Assembly (NCBI GenBank): GCA_033816765.1
Contig: CM066293.1
Span: 1,922,001 to 1,986,000, forward strand
Direction of reading: 5' to 3'
DNA length: 64,000 bases
Source of the DNA: Nothopassalora personata
Taxonomy: Eukaryota; Ascomycota; Dothideomycetes; Mycosphaerellales; Mycosphaerellaceae
Positions 23,961 through 36,600 of this stretch are shown in pieces (position 1 is the first letter of the stretch; each line of letters starts with the position of its first letter). The notes under the pieces are model-generated. The model was not told the DNA's origin, did not search any database, and saw only the letters and a list, made by a program, of their open reading frames with translations. Made by a program: the position numbers and the translations under genes.

Positions 23961-26307
23961 GCATAGGTAAATAACAATAAGACTACTATAGAGCAATTCA
24001 TTAGATCTTCCCTAGTTAATAACAAGTTAAGGCTTAAATCCTTTTTTGTCCTCCTAGATAGTATGTATAGATTGTACTTTGTTAAAGGTCTAAACCATGT
24101 CAAATAGCTTAGGACATAGAGACATAACAATCCCCTAGAATTAACTACCCTAGAGAGAATGTTTATAACTCTTAGGAAGGAGTAAGTACCTACTACCCAC
24201 AAGCCTAGCAATGGCTTTGTTAGAGCATTCTTAAGTAAGAATGATAATAAGCAGTGTATACAGTGCTTACATAAGCATACTAACGCGAACTGCTACAAGT
24301 AGCATCTAGAGAAGAATCCTAGGAACAGGTCTAAGAAGGGTAAAGACACCCTAAAGGATAGGTTAAAGAAGGTAAAGGGCAGCAAATCCCCTAGGAAGAG
24401 GATTGCTATAGCAATTAATAACTAGTTAGACTCATTATCTAATTAGGAGCACAGCTCTAATAGTAATAGGGACTAGAGATAACTATATAGGAGGTCTAGA
24501 GCAGCTATTATAGTTGCATAACTAGTGTGCATAGGAAGGACAGTAGCTGCCGCATCAAACCTAATGTTAATAGACAAAGTCTATAACATAGGCACATCCT
24601 TCTATATCTACAATAATCTTATAGACCTTTAGAATGTTAGGCTAAGACTAAGGCCTACATGCTTCTTATAGGCCGTTAGGTAAGGATCTCTTACGACTAA
24701 AGGAGAATTGGAGTAGGTCATAAAGAACTATCTTAGCTAAGAGACTACCATCCTCCTTCGCAATGTACTTTACTTACTAGAGTTAGATGCGACACTAATC
24801 TCTATAGAACTCCTATATAAGAAATATAGAGTTTACCTAGATAGACTATCTAAAATGCTGTTCTAGAAGGACAAGCCTATAGGCTTAGTTAAGATAATAA
24901 AAAATGTTATTGTCTTTAGGAACCTTAGGGTAAAGAGGGGTTCTAGGAAGGATAAAGACAGATTAGCACTAAAAGGACTTACTACTCTTACATTTGCTAA
25001 GCTAAGAACTAACATAGTTAGATAGCATTAAAGGCTTAGGCATATTAGGAGTACATTACTTAATACTATAAAAGAAGCAGTTAAGGGCCTAGAAGATGTT
25101 AATACTGTAGAGTTAGGGCACTATAAGACTTGCAAGCTTATAAGGTTATAAAGAGTTGTTTTAAGAATCCCTAGGAGACCTATACTAGAGGTATTAGATG
25201 AAATCTATACTAACCTAGTTGGTCTAATTACTCTACTCTCTTATAATGGTTACGCATATTGCCTTATACTTACGTATACTAAAACTAGGATAAGATAGTG
25301 CTTGCCACTTCTAAAGAAAAGTAATGCTCTAATAGCAATTAAGACTTAGCTTACTATAATGTAGAACTACTATAAGAAGAAACCTAAGATCTAGTTCTTA
25401 GATAGTAGTAGGGAATTTAACAACATTAAACTTAGAACACATACCTAACATAAAGGAATTAGATAGGATTTTGCATTACTATACACACCTAAGTAGAATA
25501 GCATTGCTAAAGCTTCGAACAAAGTTATTATTAACAAGGCTAGAGCTATACTTATAGACTCTAGCTTGCTATAGGACCTCTAGCCCTAGGCTATGGATTT
25601 TGTATGCTATATTACGAACCGCCTCTTTAACTTAACAATAAAAAATGTACTATAGATTAACTTTAAGAAGGACCTAGGCATTAATATTAAAGAGATAGAC
25701 TTAAGGAATATAAGGAGGTTTAGATATAAAGTATATAAACATAACGACAATTACACTAAGTCTAAAAAGTTCTCTACAAGGGCGGACATATAGTAGCATA
25801 TAGGATTCTAGGGTAGTTTATTAACCAACTACCTACTATGGAAGCTATAGTAGGAGAAGGGAAAATAGGTCTTTAAGATAACCTATTCCCCCTATGTGAC
25901 TTTTAATAAAGATTTCTTATAGAACTCGCAATACTAAATCCCTATAGGCAAGTAGGTCGCTTAGGGGGAGTAGATAGGGCAGACTGTTAAGAGCTCCTAG
26001 CTTACTACTAGTAATAAGCATACTGTCCTAGATAACGAGATTACCTTCCTTAGACATCCCTATAATAACCCTAAGGACCCTTACTATAAAGGTATTTATA
26101 TGCCTTATAAAGGGCTACACAAGCTAGAAGCAAGTTACTAACCCTATAAACCTTTAAGGGGAGCTGTACAGCTAGAGGGGGAGCTACAGCAGTATAGTAA
26201 CTAACCTAAAACATAAAGGGCTTCGTAACAAGACTCCCCTAACTAAGGTTAGTCTTAGGGGGAGCATAGGATAGAAGATTCACGTCTACTATTTAGAGAC
26301 ACATCCC

Positions 26308-26439
26308 CCTAGCTCTAGAAACAGTCTCCTATAGAGCACACCTAGCTCTAGGAACAATCTCCTATAGAGCATACCTAGCTCTAGGAACAATCTCCTATAG
26401 AGCACACCTAGCTCTAGGAACAATCCCCTATAGAGCATA
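26308..26439 (+). repeat. 33-bp tandem repeat, four copies, within copia 2 pol
   Basis: Unit CCTAGCTCTAGGAACAATCT plus 13 bases; copies at 26308, 26341, 26374 and 26407. The 33-bp period keeps the reading frame (11 residues, S-S-R-N-N-L-L type) and lies between integrase and RT in the polyprotein linker. Confidence 0.85.
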
Positions 26440-28639
26440 AGCCTTAGACTTTATAGTCTAAAGAACTACACTAAGAAGACATAGCCCTAGCTATACAAGA
26501 AGACCCTAATTAGGCTATAACACTATTCTACCCTACCCTATACATTAGTAAGAGGAAGAGAGATAGGACTTATAAGCCTATGAAGACTAAATAAGCTAAG
26601 GTCTATCCTAAGCTAACTAGGAGAAGTTTAAGATAGAACAGATCCCATTATAATTACAGCAAACTTAAGAAAGTATTCGCTACAATAGCTATAGATAATA
26701 TAAAGAAGGGGAAGCTTGTAGATCCTACTACCCTAACTAAAGCATTAAACAGACCTAATAGAGCTAAATAGTTTAGGGCAATTAGAAAGGAATTCAACTC
26801 CTTAGAAGACATAGAATATATTATATAGATCCTATTATAGAAAGTCCCTAAGGGTAGGAAACTGCTTATAGGAAAATAGGTCCTATACTATAAGTATCTT
26901 CCTAATAGGTCTATTAAGAAGCGCAGAGCTAGATAGGTAGCAAAGGGGTTTACTTAAAAGCAAGGGATAGACTATGCTGAAACCTTTACTCTAACCCTAA
27001 GGCTACTAACAAGTAGGATTCTCCTAGCCCTATGCACAGTTCTTAGCTAGAAGAGGAGACAGATTAATGTTGAAACAGTATTTATAAACCCTAACATTAA
27101 TAGACCTTTGTACATTAAACTACTAGAAGGGGCAGAACTTATTAAGAAAGATCTATCTAACAAAGTCCTAGAAATCAAGAAGGGACTATATAGATTAAAA
27201 CAAGCTACAAACCTCTAGTACTATAATGCTAAGGAAGCTCTAGAAGAATTAGGCCTAAAGAGACTTAATTCTAATGCATGTGTTTTTTAGGGGGAGAATC
27301 TTTTAGTTCTCCTGTATATAGATGACTTTTAGATCTTTAGCTACAGTAATTAGAAGATTGAGGGGTTTATTACTAGACTAAAGAACAAGTACTCTATTAA
27401 AACTGTTGATACTAACCTTTTCCTAGGCATGCAACTAAAGAGTGAAAAGAATAGAGATCTCTATGTCTCCTAAAAGCACTATGCTTTAGAGAAACTTTAG
27501 AAACATAGCCTAGACTTAGCTAAAAGTGTTAAGTATCCCCTTAACCGCCTGTATAAAGCTCATAAAGAGTAATGCAATATACAGGATTACAATCTGTTTA
27601 ACACATTAATTAGGGAACTCTTGTACCTAGCTAACTAGACTAGGCTAGATATCTCCTATGTAACAAACCACTTAGCTAAATTCTTAGCTAATTCTTTAGT
27701 AGAACATATTGCTGTAGTAAAGCATGTTTAGAGATACATTGCTAGAACAATTGACAAGTGCCTAATCTTTAGAAAAACACAATCCCTAAAGCTAGAGATC
27801 TACATAGACTCTAATTTCTCTAGAGATCTAATAGGTAGATCCACCTTAGGACTCCTAGTTAAAATAGCTAGAAGTCCTATTATCTAGAAATCCAACTTAT
27901 AGAAGGAGATAGTGCTGTTAAGCACTAAAGTAGAGTATGTAGCCTTAACTAAATGCTGTAGGGAAGTAATGTAGTTAAGAAATCTACTCTATAAAACCTA
28001 GAAAATAACTAACTACAAAGCTTAAGCCTTTAAGATCTTTATAGACAACTAGTCTACTATTAAGCTAGTTAGAGATTACACTAACCATAGAAGAACTAAG
28101 CATATTAGACTAAGGAACTACTTTTGCAGACATGTTTATAAAGAAGGCTTAATTATAGTTAAGTATATCCCTACTGTATAGCAGCTTATAGATTAGCTTA
28201 CAAAGTTAAAGGCACTAAACTACATTCTCTAAGGGAGGCTTCTAGAGACTAACTACACTTTCATTTATATATAGTAAGACCTTCATTTGTTTACAAGTAT
28301 TTATAAAGCAATATCTCATTTATTTAGAGACAGTAGAGGAAAGTTTTTATTTATTAGCCTTAAGGGTTAGATTCATTTAGGGTATCGCATATCTTGCTAT
28401 GCTTATGCAACTAGACTATAGAGAGGCCTACTTTAGAACCGCCTTTTAAGGTAAGATCTAGTTCATTATTATAGACTCTAATTTAGGGGAGCTATAGTAT
28501 TAAAATAAAAGGAAATAGAGAAGTAGACCGCCCTTGCTTATAACGGCCATTTTATCCTTTAGCCCTAACTAAATTACTAAGACCTAATATAAGTACACTA
28601 TCTAGACTACTACTTGCTACTAAAACTACTAGAGCCTCT

Positions 28640-29720
28640 AGAACCCCTCTTATAGGAAGTCGAGTTTAACATAGCACCCTCCTAAAAGTTATTATTAGTA
28701 CCTAAGCGCTGTAGGAACTGACGAATTAAGGTAGTAACCTCATCCTAAGAGAGGGAGTTAGAGAATAGGAGGCAAAGCTCTAGGAGGACAGTTCTAGAAC
28801 CATTACTAGGAGCCCTAGGGATGCTTAGGCGCTAGTCTACATCGCTAGGAATAAGCTATGTAGGTAGCATCTAAAGACTATGTCTAGAGGTACTTATACT
28901 AGGAGAGTATAGAACTAGAGATAGGAAGCCCTTACGTAGAGAACTGCTACGTATAATAGGAGGAGATCGACTATACTATACACTACCCTAGAATGCAGCA
29001 CTAGCGGAGCGAGTATAACCTACACTAGGCTGTTAGTAGGTTCTAGATGGACTAGCGGTACTCTACTATAGGGTCCGTAGAGAGAAGAAGCTACACTTAT
29101 CGTAATGATTGTTAAGAGCGTAGTTAGTACAGTAGCCCTTAAACTATCCTAGAATAGTATAGCAGCTAGAAAAGGGAAGGTTAGATCTCTCCTTATAGCG
29201 GTTATAGGCGCTGCCGAAGTGCTAAACAAGATGGTCTATAGCGGAAGCCTATAAGGTAGGAAGGTAGTTCTAACTACTATTAAGGTTTATAGTAATAGTG
29301 TTAGAAATACGACCTTAAGGGTCGACTGTTATATAATTAAAATCCTAGGCAGCCGCGTTAATCTAACCCTAGTTCGGTAGATTAGTAATACTACCCTTAG
29401 TAGTTAGAAGCTTCTTCTTATAGAAGGTAACCTTAAGGGATGCTATAGTAAGCTACAAGGTTATATTCTTCTTAGTAATCTTACGCCTACTCTCGATAAT
29501 CTGCTTAACTAGTCTAAGTGCCTTAATAAGGGTCTTACGCTTAGAGATCCTACTAGATGTAGGTAGACCCTTTCTACTATTACTAGGAGGACGCTTATTA
29601 GGATCTTAATCGTTACTAGAGCTAGATCTACTACTAAAGACATTGCTAGTACTACTAAACTAGTTTATAGGAGTCTACTTAACAACATCTACTATAATGC
29701 TACTTACAAGTTAGCAATAC
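28640..29720 (-). pseudogene. Antisense coding-like tract in the 3' region of copia 2, unknown function
   Basis: Read on the minus strand from about 29720, the frame is protein-like with only TAG/TAA interruptions. It starts with a Ser/Asn-rich segment, followed by a strongly basic helix-prone segment near 29480-29590 (R-K-T-L-I-K-A-L-R-L-V-K, E-S-R-R-K-I-T-K-K-N) and then a Ser-rich region toward 28640. It lies between RNase H and the 3' LTR, opposite to gag-pol. It could be an accessory gene of the element or a captured host gene. No family is recognised. Confidence 0.45.
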
Positions 29721-30171
29721 CCTTAAAACACTATTACATATATAGCATACCTTACTAAAAGCTTCTTAAAAAGCTTTAAGAATAGGTGTATAGTAGTTGT
29801 TAGGGTTTGTAAGTGTATGTAGTAGTCTAAAAAAGAGGGGAAGAGTGGTGTAAAGTAGTATAAAGTAGAGAGAGTTGTTCGGTAAAGAACTAGCTTCTTT
29901 TATACGTACCTACGAGGTTTGTACGTTGCTGCCTAGCTAGACCTTCTTAAGCCGAGAGAACCTTCTATTCACTTCTAAAAGTGGAAAGATAAGGCCTAAG
30001 TGTGTCTAAGAGTAGGTCTCTTACACATGCAAATCTAAAAAGATTAGTATCCTTAGTATGTGCTTACTTATAGTAGAAACCTAGTATCTAGAACTAGTAA
30101 AGGTATTTAAGACTAATACAGCAACATAGGTGATATTAAGTTGATTAGACTGTCTTTATAGTAGTTAGTCT

Positions 30172-30181
30172 AAAGGGGGAG
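30172..30181 (+). other. Polypurine tract of copia 2
   Basis: AAAGGGGGAG directly before the 3' LTR. Confidence 0.8.
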
Positions 30182-30359
30182 TGTTATAAATCAGGTGACT
30201 AAGGGCTATATTAGTTAGGACTTAGCACACATACACACTATATTACACTGTTTTTTATAGCTAGATAGTCTTACACTACGTAGCAATTCATAAGGGTTAC
30301 TAATCCACCCTATCGTTTCAATCTAGAAGCTTGTACTCGTCAAATACCTAAATATAATA
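30182..30359 (+). repeat. 3' LTR of copia 2 (178 bp)
   Basis: Starts TGTTATAAAT and ends AATATAATA, followed by the AGACG duplication. Confidence 0.95.
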
Positions 30360-30364
30360 AGACG

Positions 30365-30557
30365 AGGCCCTCCGGATTAAGCGCGCTAACTACACCTACA
30401 ATAAGCGGTACTATAGCATCAAGTTTAGAAACTCGATTAATGTAGATAGCATTAACTAGCTACCTAAGCACCGGATGGCGGGCCTCGAGATGCTCGAATA
30501 TACTGTCTCGTAGGTTCTTAAGAGGGATGGCAAGGTTAGCGCTGTGATGTGCGATTA
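30365..30557 (+). pseudogene. Unidentified gene G, part 2
   Basis: Continues the part 1 frame across the copia 2 site (GAC-G|AG-GCC). It encodes Y-N-K-R-Y-Y-S-I-K-F-R-N, then M-A-G-L-E-M-L-E-Y and K-R-D-G-K-V-S-A-V-M-C-D, and ends at the TA target of the pogo element. RIP is lighter here: GGATGGCAAGG and GCTGTGATGTGC are kept. Confidence 0.65.
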
Positions 30558-30585
30558 GAAGTTAGGTGCATGCGGTGTACGGTAC
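30558..30585 (+). repeat. Left terminal inverted repeat of the pogo-like element
   Basis: Begins GAAGTTAGGTGCATGCGG directly after the TA target; matches the reverse complement of 39440-39467. Confidence 0.8.
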
Positions 30586-30664
30586 ATACGATGCACGGTC
30601 GCGCGCTCTACCTTCATTTTAGTTATTATCTTTGTCACTACATATCTCAACAACCAATAGACGT

Positions 30665-31964
30665 ATACAAGCTAGTAATAGATGATTTAAATGCGTAGAT
30701 TAAGCCTAATATTACAGAAACAGCTACGCGTTATAGCATCGAGCGGTCGACCCTTAGTAGGCACTAGAACAAGGTCTATAGAACCGTAGCTAAGCAGAAC
30801 GAGGATTTAATGATTTTAAATCACTAGTAAGAATAGAGCCTATTACACTATATTAATACCCTTTTAGAGCGCGGCCTACCTCCTACACCGTCTATATTAC
30901 TCAACTTTGTCGAGGATATCGTAAAGAGACGGCTATATCGAGGCTAGGTGTCGCGATTCTACAATCGGCACTAGAACAAGATTCTTTCGATATATCTCCA
31001 ACCCTTCGATAAGGAGCGGAAGAAGGCCAATAGTAAGGCTCACTACGCCTTATATTTCCGGCTCGTTAAAGAGAAGATTAAGAAGTATAGTATTAAGGCA
31101 GAAAACACGTATAATATAGACGAGAAGGGAGTGCTTATTAGGTTCCTTACGAAGGCAAGAAGGATAGTCTCTAAGGACTAGTACAAGTCGAAGAAGCTAT
31201 TAGGCAATATATAAGATAGCAACCGTAAATGGCTTATAATATTAGCTTATATATACGGTAATCTTACATAGCTACTACCTACTCTAATTTACTAGGCTAA
31301 GACAGGCAATATTTAAGACACTTAGGTATAGGATCTAGACCTAGCGTAGCATTAAGCATTCTTCGCGTCTTTAGAGAAAGGGTAGACGGACAATAAGCTT
31401 AGATTAGTATAGTTATAACAGGTGTTCTACCGGTATATAAAGGACAAGGCTCGTAGAGACTATAGGCTGTTATATGTTAATAGCCATAGCTCTTATATTA
31501 ATATAGCCTTTCTTAATTGGGCCTATAAACACAAGATCCTTATTACTGTCTACCCTCCGCATTCGACCTATAGGCTACAGCTACTAGATGTCTCGCTATT
31601 CTCACCCCTTAGCGTCTACTATAGCTAAGAACTAGATCGATTTATATATAACTATTAGGGCCTTTTAGGTGTTACTAAGCGTAACTTCCTTACCCTATTC
31701 TAGCTAGCGTAGACGAAGGCCTTTACTACGAAGAATATCGTAAGCGGATAGCGAAAGATAGGCCTTGTTCCCTTTAATCTAGCTAAGGTTGTAACAGTGT
31801 TCGAAGAGCATATTTACGAGCTACGGCTAGTAAGTAGTAGCTTATCTACCTTAATCCTATCGGCTAGTAACTAGCGTAAGCTTCGAGGACTCTTAAAGGA
31901 CGTTATAGCTAATTAGCTTAATAATATTAAGCTCTCTAAGGTCTAGAAGCTTTAGAACACTATC
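30665..31964 (+). pseudogene. pogo/Fot1-like transposase, 5' part (RIP-mutated)
   Basis: Plus-strand frame with TAG/TAA only. An N-terminal helix-turn-helix (CENP-B-like) region lies about 30690-31100. The DDE domain starts at N-x-D-E-K-G near 31110-31130 (first catalytic Asp retained). The second catalytic motif L-L-Y-V-N-S-H-S-S-Y is at 31470-31500, where D-G-H-S-S-H is typical of the family; Asp and His codons are altered by RIP. It is followed by P-P-H-S-T-Y-R-L-Q-L-L-D-V near 31556-31590. The open piece at 31422-31628 spans these motifs. The frame is broken at 31964 by gypsy 3 and resumes at 38746. Confidence 0.8.
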
Positions 31965-32126
31965 TATCACGGGTGAACGACGTATACACTGAAGTTCTAT
32001 GAAGTTTATAATAAGTTCGATATCGAAGAAAGGGGAAGTTACAAGCTGTCCGAAGAAAAGGTGTCGGAAAGCAATCCGAACGCATAGGCGTAGCCTATGC
32101 TAAGAAACAGGGGCCCGCCCCTTACA
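31965..32126 (-). repeat. 3' LTR of gypsy 3 (162 bp)
   Basis: Direct repeat of 38579-38740. On the minus strand it runs from TGTAAGGGG to CCGTGATA. Here the outer end reads TATCAC against TGTCAC in the other copy. Confidence 0.95.
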
Positions 32127-32138
32127 CTACCCCCCCTT
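32127..32138 (-). other. Polypurine tract of gypsy 3
   Basis: The minus strand reads AAGGGGGGGTAG directly before the 3' LTR. Confidence 0.75.
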
Positions 32139-33640
32139 CCTCCTCCGCCGCCCCTAGTTATAGCTCCGCCGTAGAGCCTATTGTCCTAGGTGTTCTCGTT
32201 AGGCTCGCAATAGGAAGTGCCCGAGCTTCTCTTCCTTATTGTCTAGCCCCGCCGACGCCGAGATAAAGTATTATTACCTAGGTGAGTGTAAGGTTTACTA
32301 TTGTCCATTAAGTGACAATAGCCATTGTTACATGTAAATAATAGGAGCGTAGAACATATCTTTAGGTTCTCGTTCTCTTTTTTTTTCTTTTCTTTCTTTT
32401 CCTTATTAACTACCGTACGCGTAAGTCGCCCCTCCCCCTCCCCCTAGCTAAGCGTCTCTAGCCTTAGGGGCATATTCGCGCATCTTATGCCTATCGCTTA
32501 GGGAGACGACATTTTCCCTACGGGTTCCGATAGATACTAATAGTATGCCGTGAATAGAAACTACTACTACCACATCTTCTATTAATACCATTAAGTGAGT
32601 CCGAATGAATTCTTATAGAGACCGAAACATTCTAACCGGAGCCTAGCATAAAATGTCCTAACGCCGCATCCACTACGTCCCCTACGCCTCTACTAGCGTA
32701 GACTACGTCTCCTAGTATGTAAGTACCGGTCCTCGTCCTATTCTTGTCGGGGTCCGCTAACTATCGTTAGGGCGCAACCGCGCGCGCCTACTAGGCCTAT
32801 AACACTAATCGTAAGCATTACGGGGACATGTATGTACCGCGCGGACCGCGAGGGAAAATCATCGCTAACCGCGCGTTTTAGGCCGGAGCTCGCCTACGCC
32901 GCCTATGCTAAGTGGACCCGCGCTACTAACTAGAACCGCGCGTAAGCATCCTCCCTAGCGTCCTCCGCCACTTTTCTACCGGCTAACGGTCTTTTAGCGA
33001 CGACGCCCGTACTAAGCTCCGCGCCGTCCTTAAAGCCTAGAAGGCTTTAAAGCCTCTCTAGCGTACTAGTATGCTCTCCCGGTAAGTTTCACGGCCTCCG
33101 CCTCTTTATACGCGCTTACCGATCCTTTTAGTACGGTCGCCGCTAAGGTCATAGGCACTGTAGCTAATGCTTAGCTTACCTTTAGGTAGACGTATGTACT
33201 ACGGGCCCCGTTAGAAAACTATCGCTAACCGACCTCTTAGTCCCGGGGGCGCCCTACGCGACCTCTAGCTAGGCTAGCGCCGCGTGCGTTAGGCCTTAGC
33301 CTCTACTAACTAGCCTTCGGGTACCCTCGTCTTTCGCGCGGGCCGCGACCGGGCTATTATAGTATGTAGCTATCTCGAAAGGGATCGGGCTCCGCTACTT
33401 TTACGGCGGACGCCGCTAAAATGAAACGCTCTTAAACTTACCTATGCCTTCTTACTTCTCTCTATCTCCTAAAAAGACTCCCTAACCTAAAAGAACGCCT
33501 ACCTTTTCCTAAACGCCCGTGTCTACGCTAAATCCCTAGTAATCCTTACCTTTTTACCTTCTCCCCCTTCTATTCGTATCCTACGCCTCCTTCGGTCCGT
33601 TATGCGTCATTAGGTTACTATATCTCTTCTCGAAGTTATC
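32139..33640 (-). other. Non-coding 3' region of gypsy 3
   Basis: Contains a pyrimidine run near 32367-32402 (TCTTTTTTTTTCTTTTC) and two diverged copies, about 360 bp apart, of a block with GAAAA..ATCGCTAACCG (about 32825 and 33187). No coding frame recognised. Confidence 0.45.
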
Positions 33641-36600
33641 CGCGGCTACTGTGTCCGCGAGGTACCCTAATGGTTCCTATGTAGGCTTGTAGTATCCGGT
33701 CCATTTTACTAGGACTTCGCGCACCCGGCCTCTACCTCTAACCTTAGTTCTAGCGTAAAGGATCTCTTCTACCTACTACTCTTCGTAAGACTCAATTATT
33801 ATAGGGTCCGGCTATTTGTTATCGATCTCCTATCTAGGCAAGGGGTCTTAGCTTATAGGTCGTAGTAAGTTAGGATAGAAGACCGGGTAGATCCCGTCGG
33901 GGATCCTAGACAGGCATATAGACAACGGTAAGATTACTTCTACTACCGTATACTTCGCGTGTCTATAGTCGAGGCTCTTCTTTAGTCGTATAGTAACATA
34001 GTTACGTAGATCTAGCTAAACTTTATCGCCTACACGATAGATTAGTACGGGCTTCCTATCCCGGTTAGCGTAGTCCTCCTGTTTTTAGGCGGCTTCCGCT
34101 ATACTCGCCTAACACAGGTCCGTAATCCTTTGTATCCTTTCCACGAATAGCGTTACCCGTTACGCGGCGTCTAACTAAGAGGTCTCTAGATCCGGTTGTA
34201 ACTAAACGGGTAATAGTGCCTCGTATCCGTGTACCGCGAAGAAGGGGCTTATTCCTAGCCTAGCGTAATACCGCGCGTTTAGAGCAAGTTGCGCCGTAGG
34301 GAGCTAGCGTTTCTAGTCGGACTGCTTGTAGTTAATATAGTTGCAGAGGTAAGCCTAGACTTCCTAGTTTAACCGTTCCGGGCCTCCGTCGGTTTATGGG
34401 TAGTAGGCGGAGCTAAGCCTCTATTTTACACCGGTTAAACGATAGAAGGTCCTCTAGAAGGTACTCGTCCAGTTAGTACCCCGGTTACTCGTAATAGCTT
34501 AAGGGAGGCCGTAGTATCTTACCTAGTAGTCTAAGAACTTTTTAGCGCAGTCCTCGGCTTTTATAGTAGGCATCGCTTCTAAAACGACGGTCTTGCTTAG
34601 TCGATCCTTAATTACCTAGAGGCAAGTGTTCCCTTACGACTCGGGTATGTCCGTTATAAAATCTATTAAGATCTCCTAGAAGAATCGGTCGGGGACCGGT
34701 AAGGGTTGTAGGAGGCCGTGTTTTTATTCTCTCTACACCTTATTCCTACCGTAGTAGTTATAGTTCCTTAGGAACTGCCTTACGTGCTTAGACTATAGGG
34801 GCTAGTAGAAGTTGCGACTTAGTATTGATACTATAGAGTCCCGGCTAAGGTGGCCGTATACCGGTAAATCGTGCACGGATTAAATTAGCTTAGTTCGAAG
34901 GGTGTCGTTCTATAGAATCGCTGTATCCGCCTCCTTATAGTTGGACTCCGTAGAACTAGGAGCTCTAGGCACCTAAATCCTACCGCGGTAGCGGAGATAC
35001 CCGTTACGGTCGATGCTATAGTTACCTACTTGTACCTTAAGTTTCACCTCGCTAGGAAGTGAACGCGCTCCTACCTTAATCGCGTAGTGTACCGCTTAGA
35101 ACGTGCTGTCCTTCTCGATAGTTCTTCCCTAGAGGTCGTTTAGCTCTTAGTCTTAGAAGGGTCCCTATAGTGCGCCCGGTAAATCCGCCTCTTCTATAGC
35201 GGATAGTCCTTCGAACTGCGTAGCTAAGATTCGTACTAACGAAACCTTTATAGTCGAGCTAACGTCTACTACCTTCGAGCCCGGCTAATTCTTTACGATG
35301 TCCGGTTTAAGAAACCTGCGATACCGTAATAACTTGTCGTCCTACCTAAGTGTGTCCTACTCCCTTCGAGAAAGGGCGTCCGGCATAATCGCCTCGGTAC
35401 CCGGCCTATATACTAGTAAAAACTAGAATTTTGTAACTTCCTCAACCTACCGGATCTGCCGTTCGGAAAGCTATCTCTTCGTTATAAAGTATTCTAGGTT
35501 CTTATAGTCCGTCTAGATTGTAAAGGGCCTACATGTTTTTAATTCGGGAGCCTATTCTTTAAGACAGGACACTACCGCGAGTACCTCCTTATCGTAAATG
35601 TCGTAGTTAATCTTAGCCTTGTTAAGCTTCTTCGAGTAAAATCCTACTAGTTTCACGACTCCGTCCTTTTCTTATAGGAGGGCGCCTCTAAGCGTAAAGC
35701 CGCTATAGTCCGTCTCTAAAAAGGTAGGGAGCTCCGGGTTCTAGTAGGCTAAAACTAGTGCTTTATAGTACTTATCCTTTAGGGACTTAAACGCATTAGC
35801 CTAATGATCTCCCTAGGAAAACACCTTGTTCTTACCGGTTAGCGACGTTAAGGGCTCGGCGAGCTTCGAATAGTTTAGAATAAACATCCGGTAGTAGTTC
35901 GCGAAGCCTAAGAAACGCCGCACTTCCTTCTAGGTAACTAGTGCCTTCTAGTCCTTTACTACTACTACCTTCTCGGGGTCGGGTCCTACTCCTATCCCGT
36001 CGGCATGTATAATAAACCCGAGGTACTTAACCTTCTTCTATACGAACTTACACTTAGCTAGATCTAGGAAAAGGCCTCCGTCCTAAAGCTTCTAGAGCAC
36101 GATGCGAACCTTCTAGAAATAGTCCTTTTTTATTCCGTCGGAGTAAATAACGACGTCGTTAGCATAGGCCGAGGCAAAGTCGTCTAGGTAGTCCCGTAAT
36201 AAACTGTTAATGTACCGCTAGAATGTTATAGGGGCCCCGGACAAACCGAACGGACATACTAGCTACTCCTATAGACCGAATCTAGTTCGAAAAGCCGTCT
36301 TATACTCTTCGCCTCGAGCTATCCGAAGGTAGTAGAATGCGGTAACAACGTCTACCTTCGTAATCTATCTAGCGCCCGTTAGGTTCCGAATAGTTTCCGG
36401 GATCAATAGTAGCGGATAACGGTCCTACTTAGTAATCGAGTTCAATGCTCTATAATTATAGTAGAACCTAAGTCCTCCCCCGGGCTTCCTTACAAACAAG
36501 ACGGGAGCCGCCGCTTCTAAGGTAGAAGGGCGAATGTAACCCTTACGCTACAGTTCCGTTAGTAACTTCCGGAGGACAAGTAGCTCGTCTTTAGACATGC

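Larger units (their letters stand above)
23046..30359 (+). mobile_element. Complete Ty1/copia retrotransposon (copia 2) with LTRs and TSD, mutated
   Basis: Two 178-bp LTRs with inverted TGTTGTA/TACAATA ends and the target duplication AGACG (23041-23045, 30360-30364). The plus strand reads gag (about 23500-24450), integrase (about 25050-25800), reverse transcriptase with Y-I-D-D at 27315-27326, and RNase H ending near 28230 (motif K-V-E-Y-V-A-L-T near 27935). The element is inserted in gene G. Its stop codons are almost all TAG. It differs from its neighbours in keeping many CAA, CAC and CAT triplets while CAG/CTG are scarce. It has an unusually long (about 1.9 kb) region between RNase H and the 3' LTR, which carries an antisense coding-like tract. 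Confidence 0.95.
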
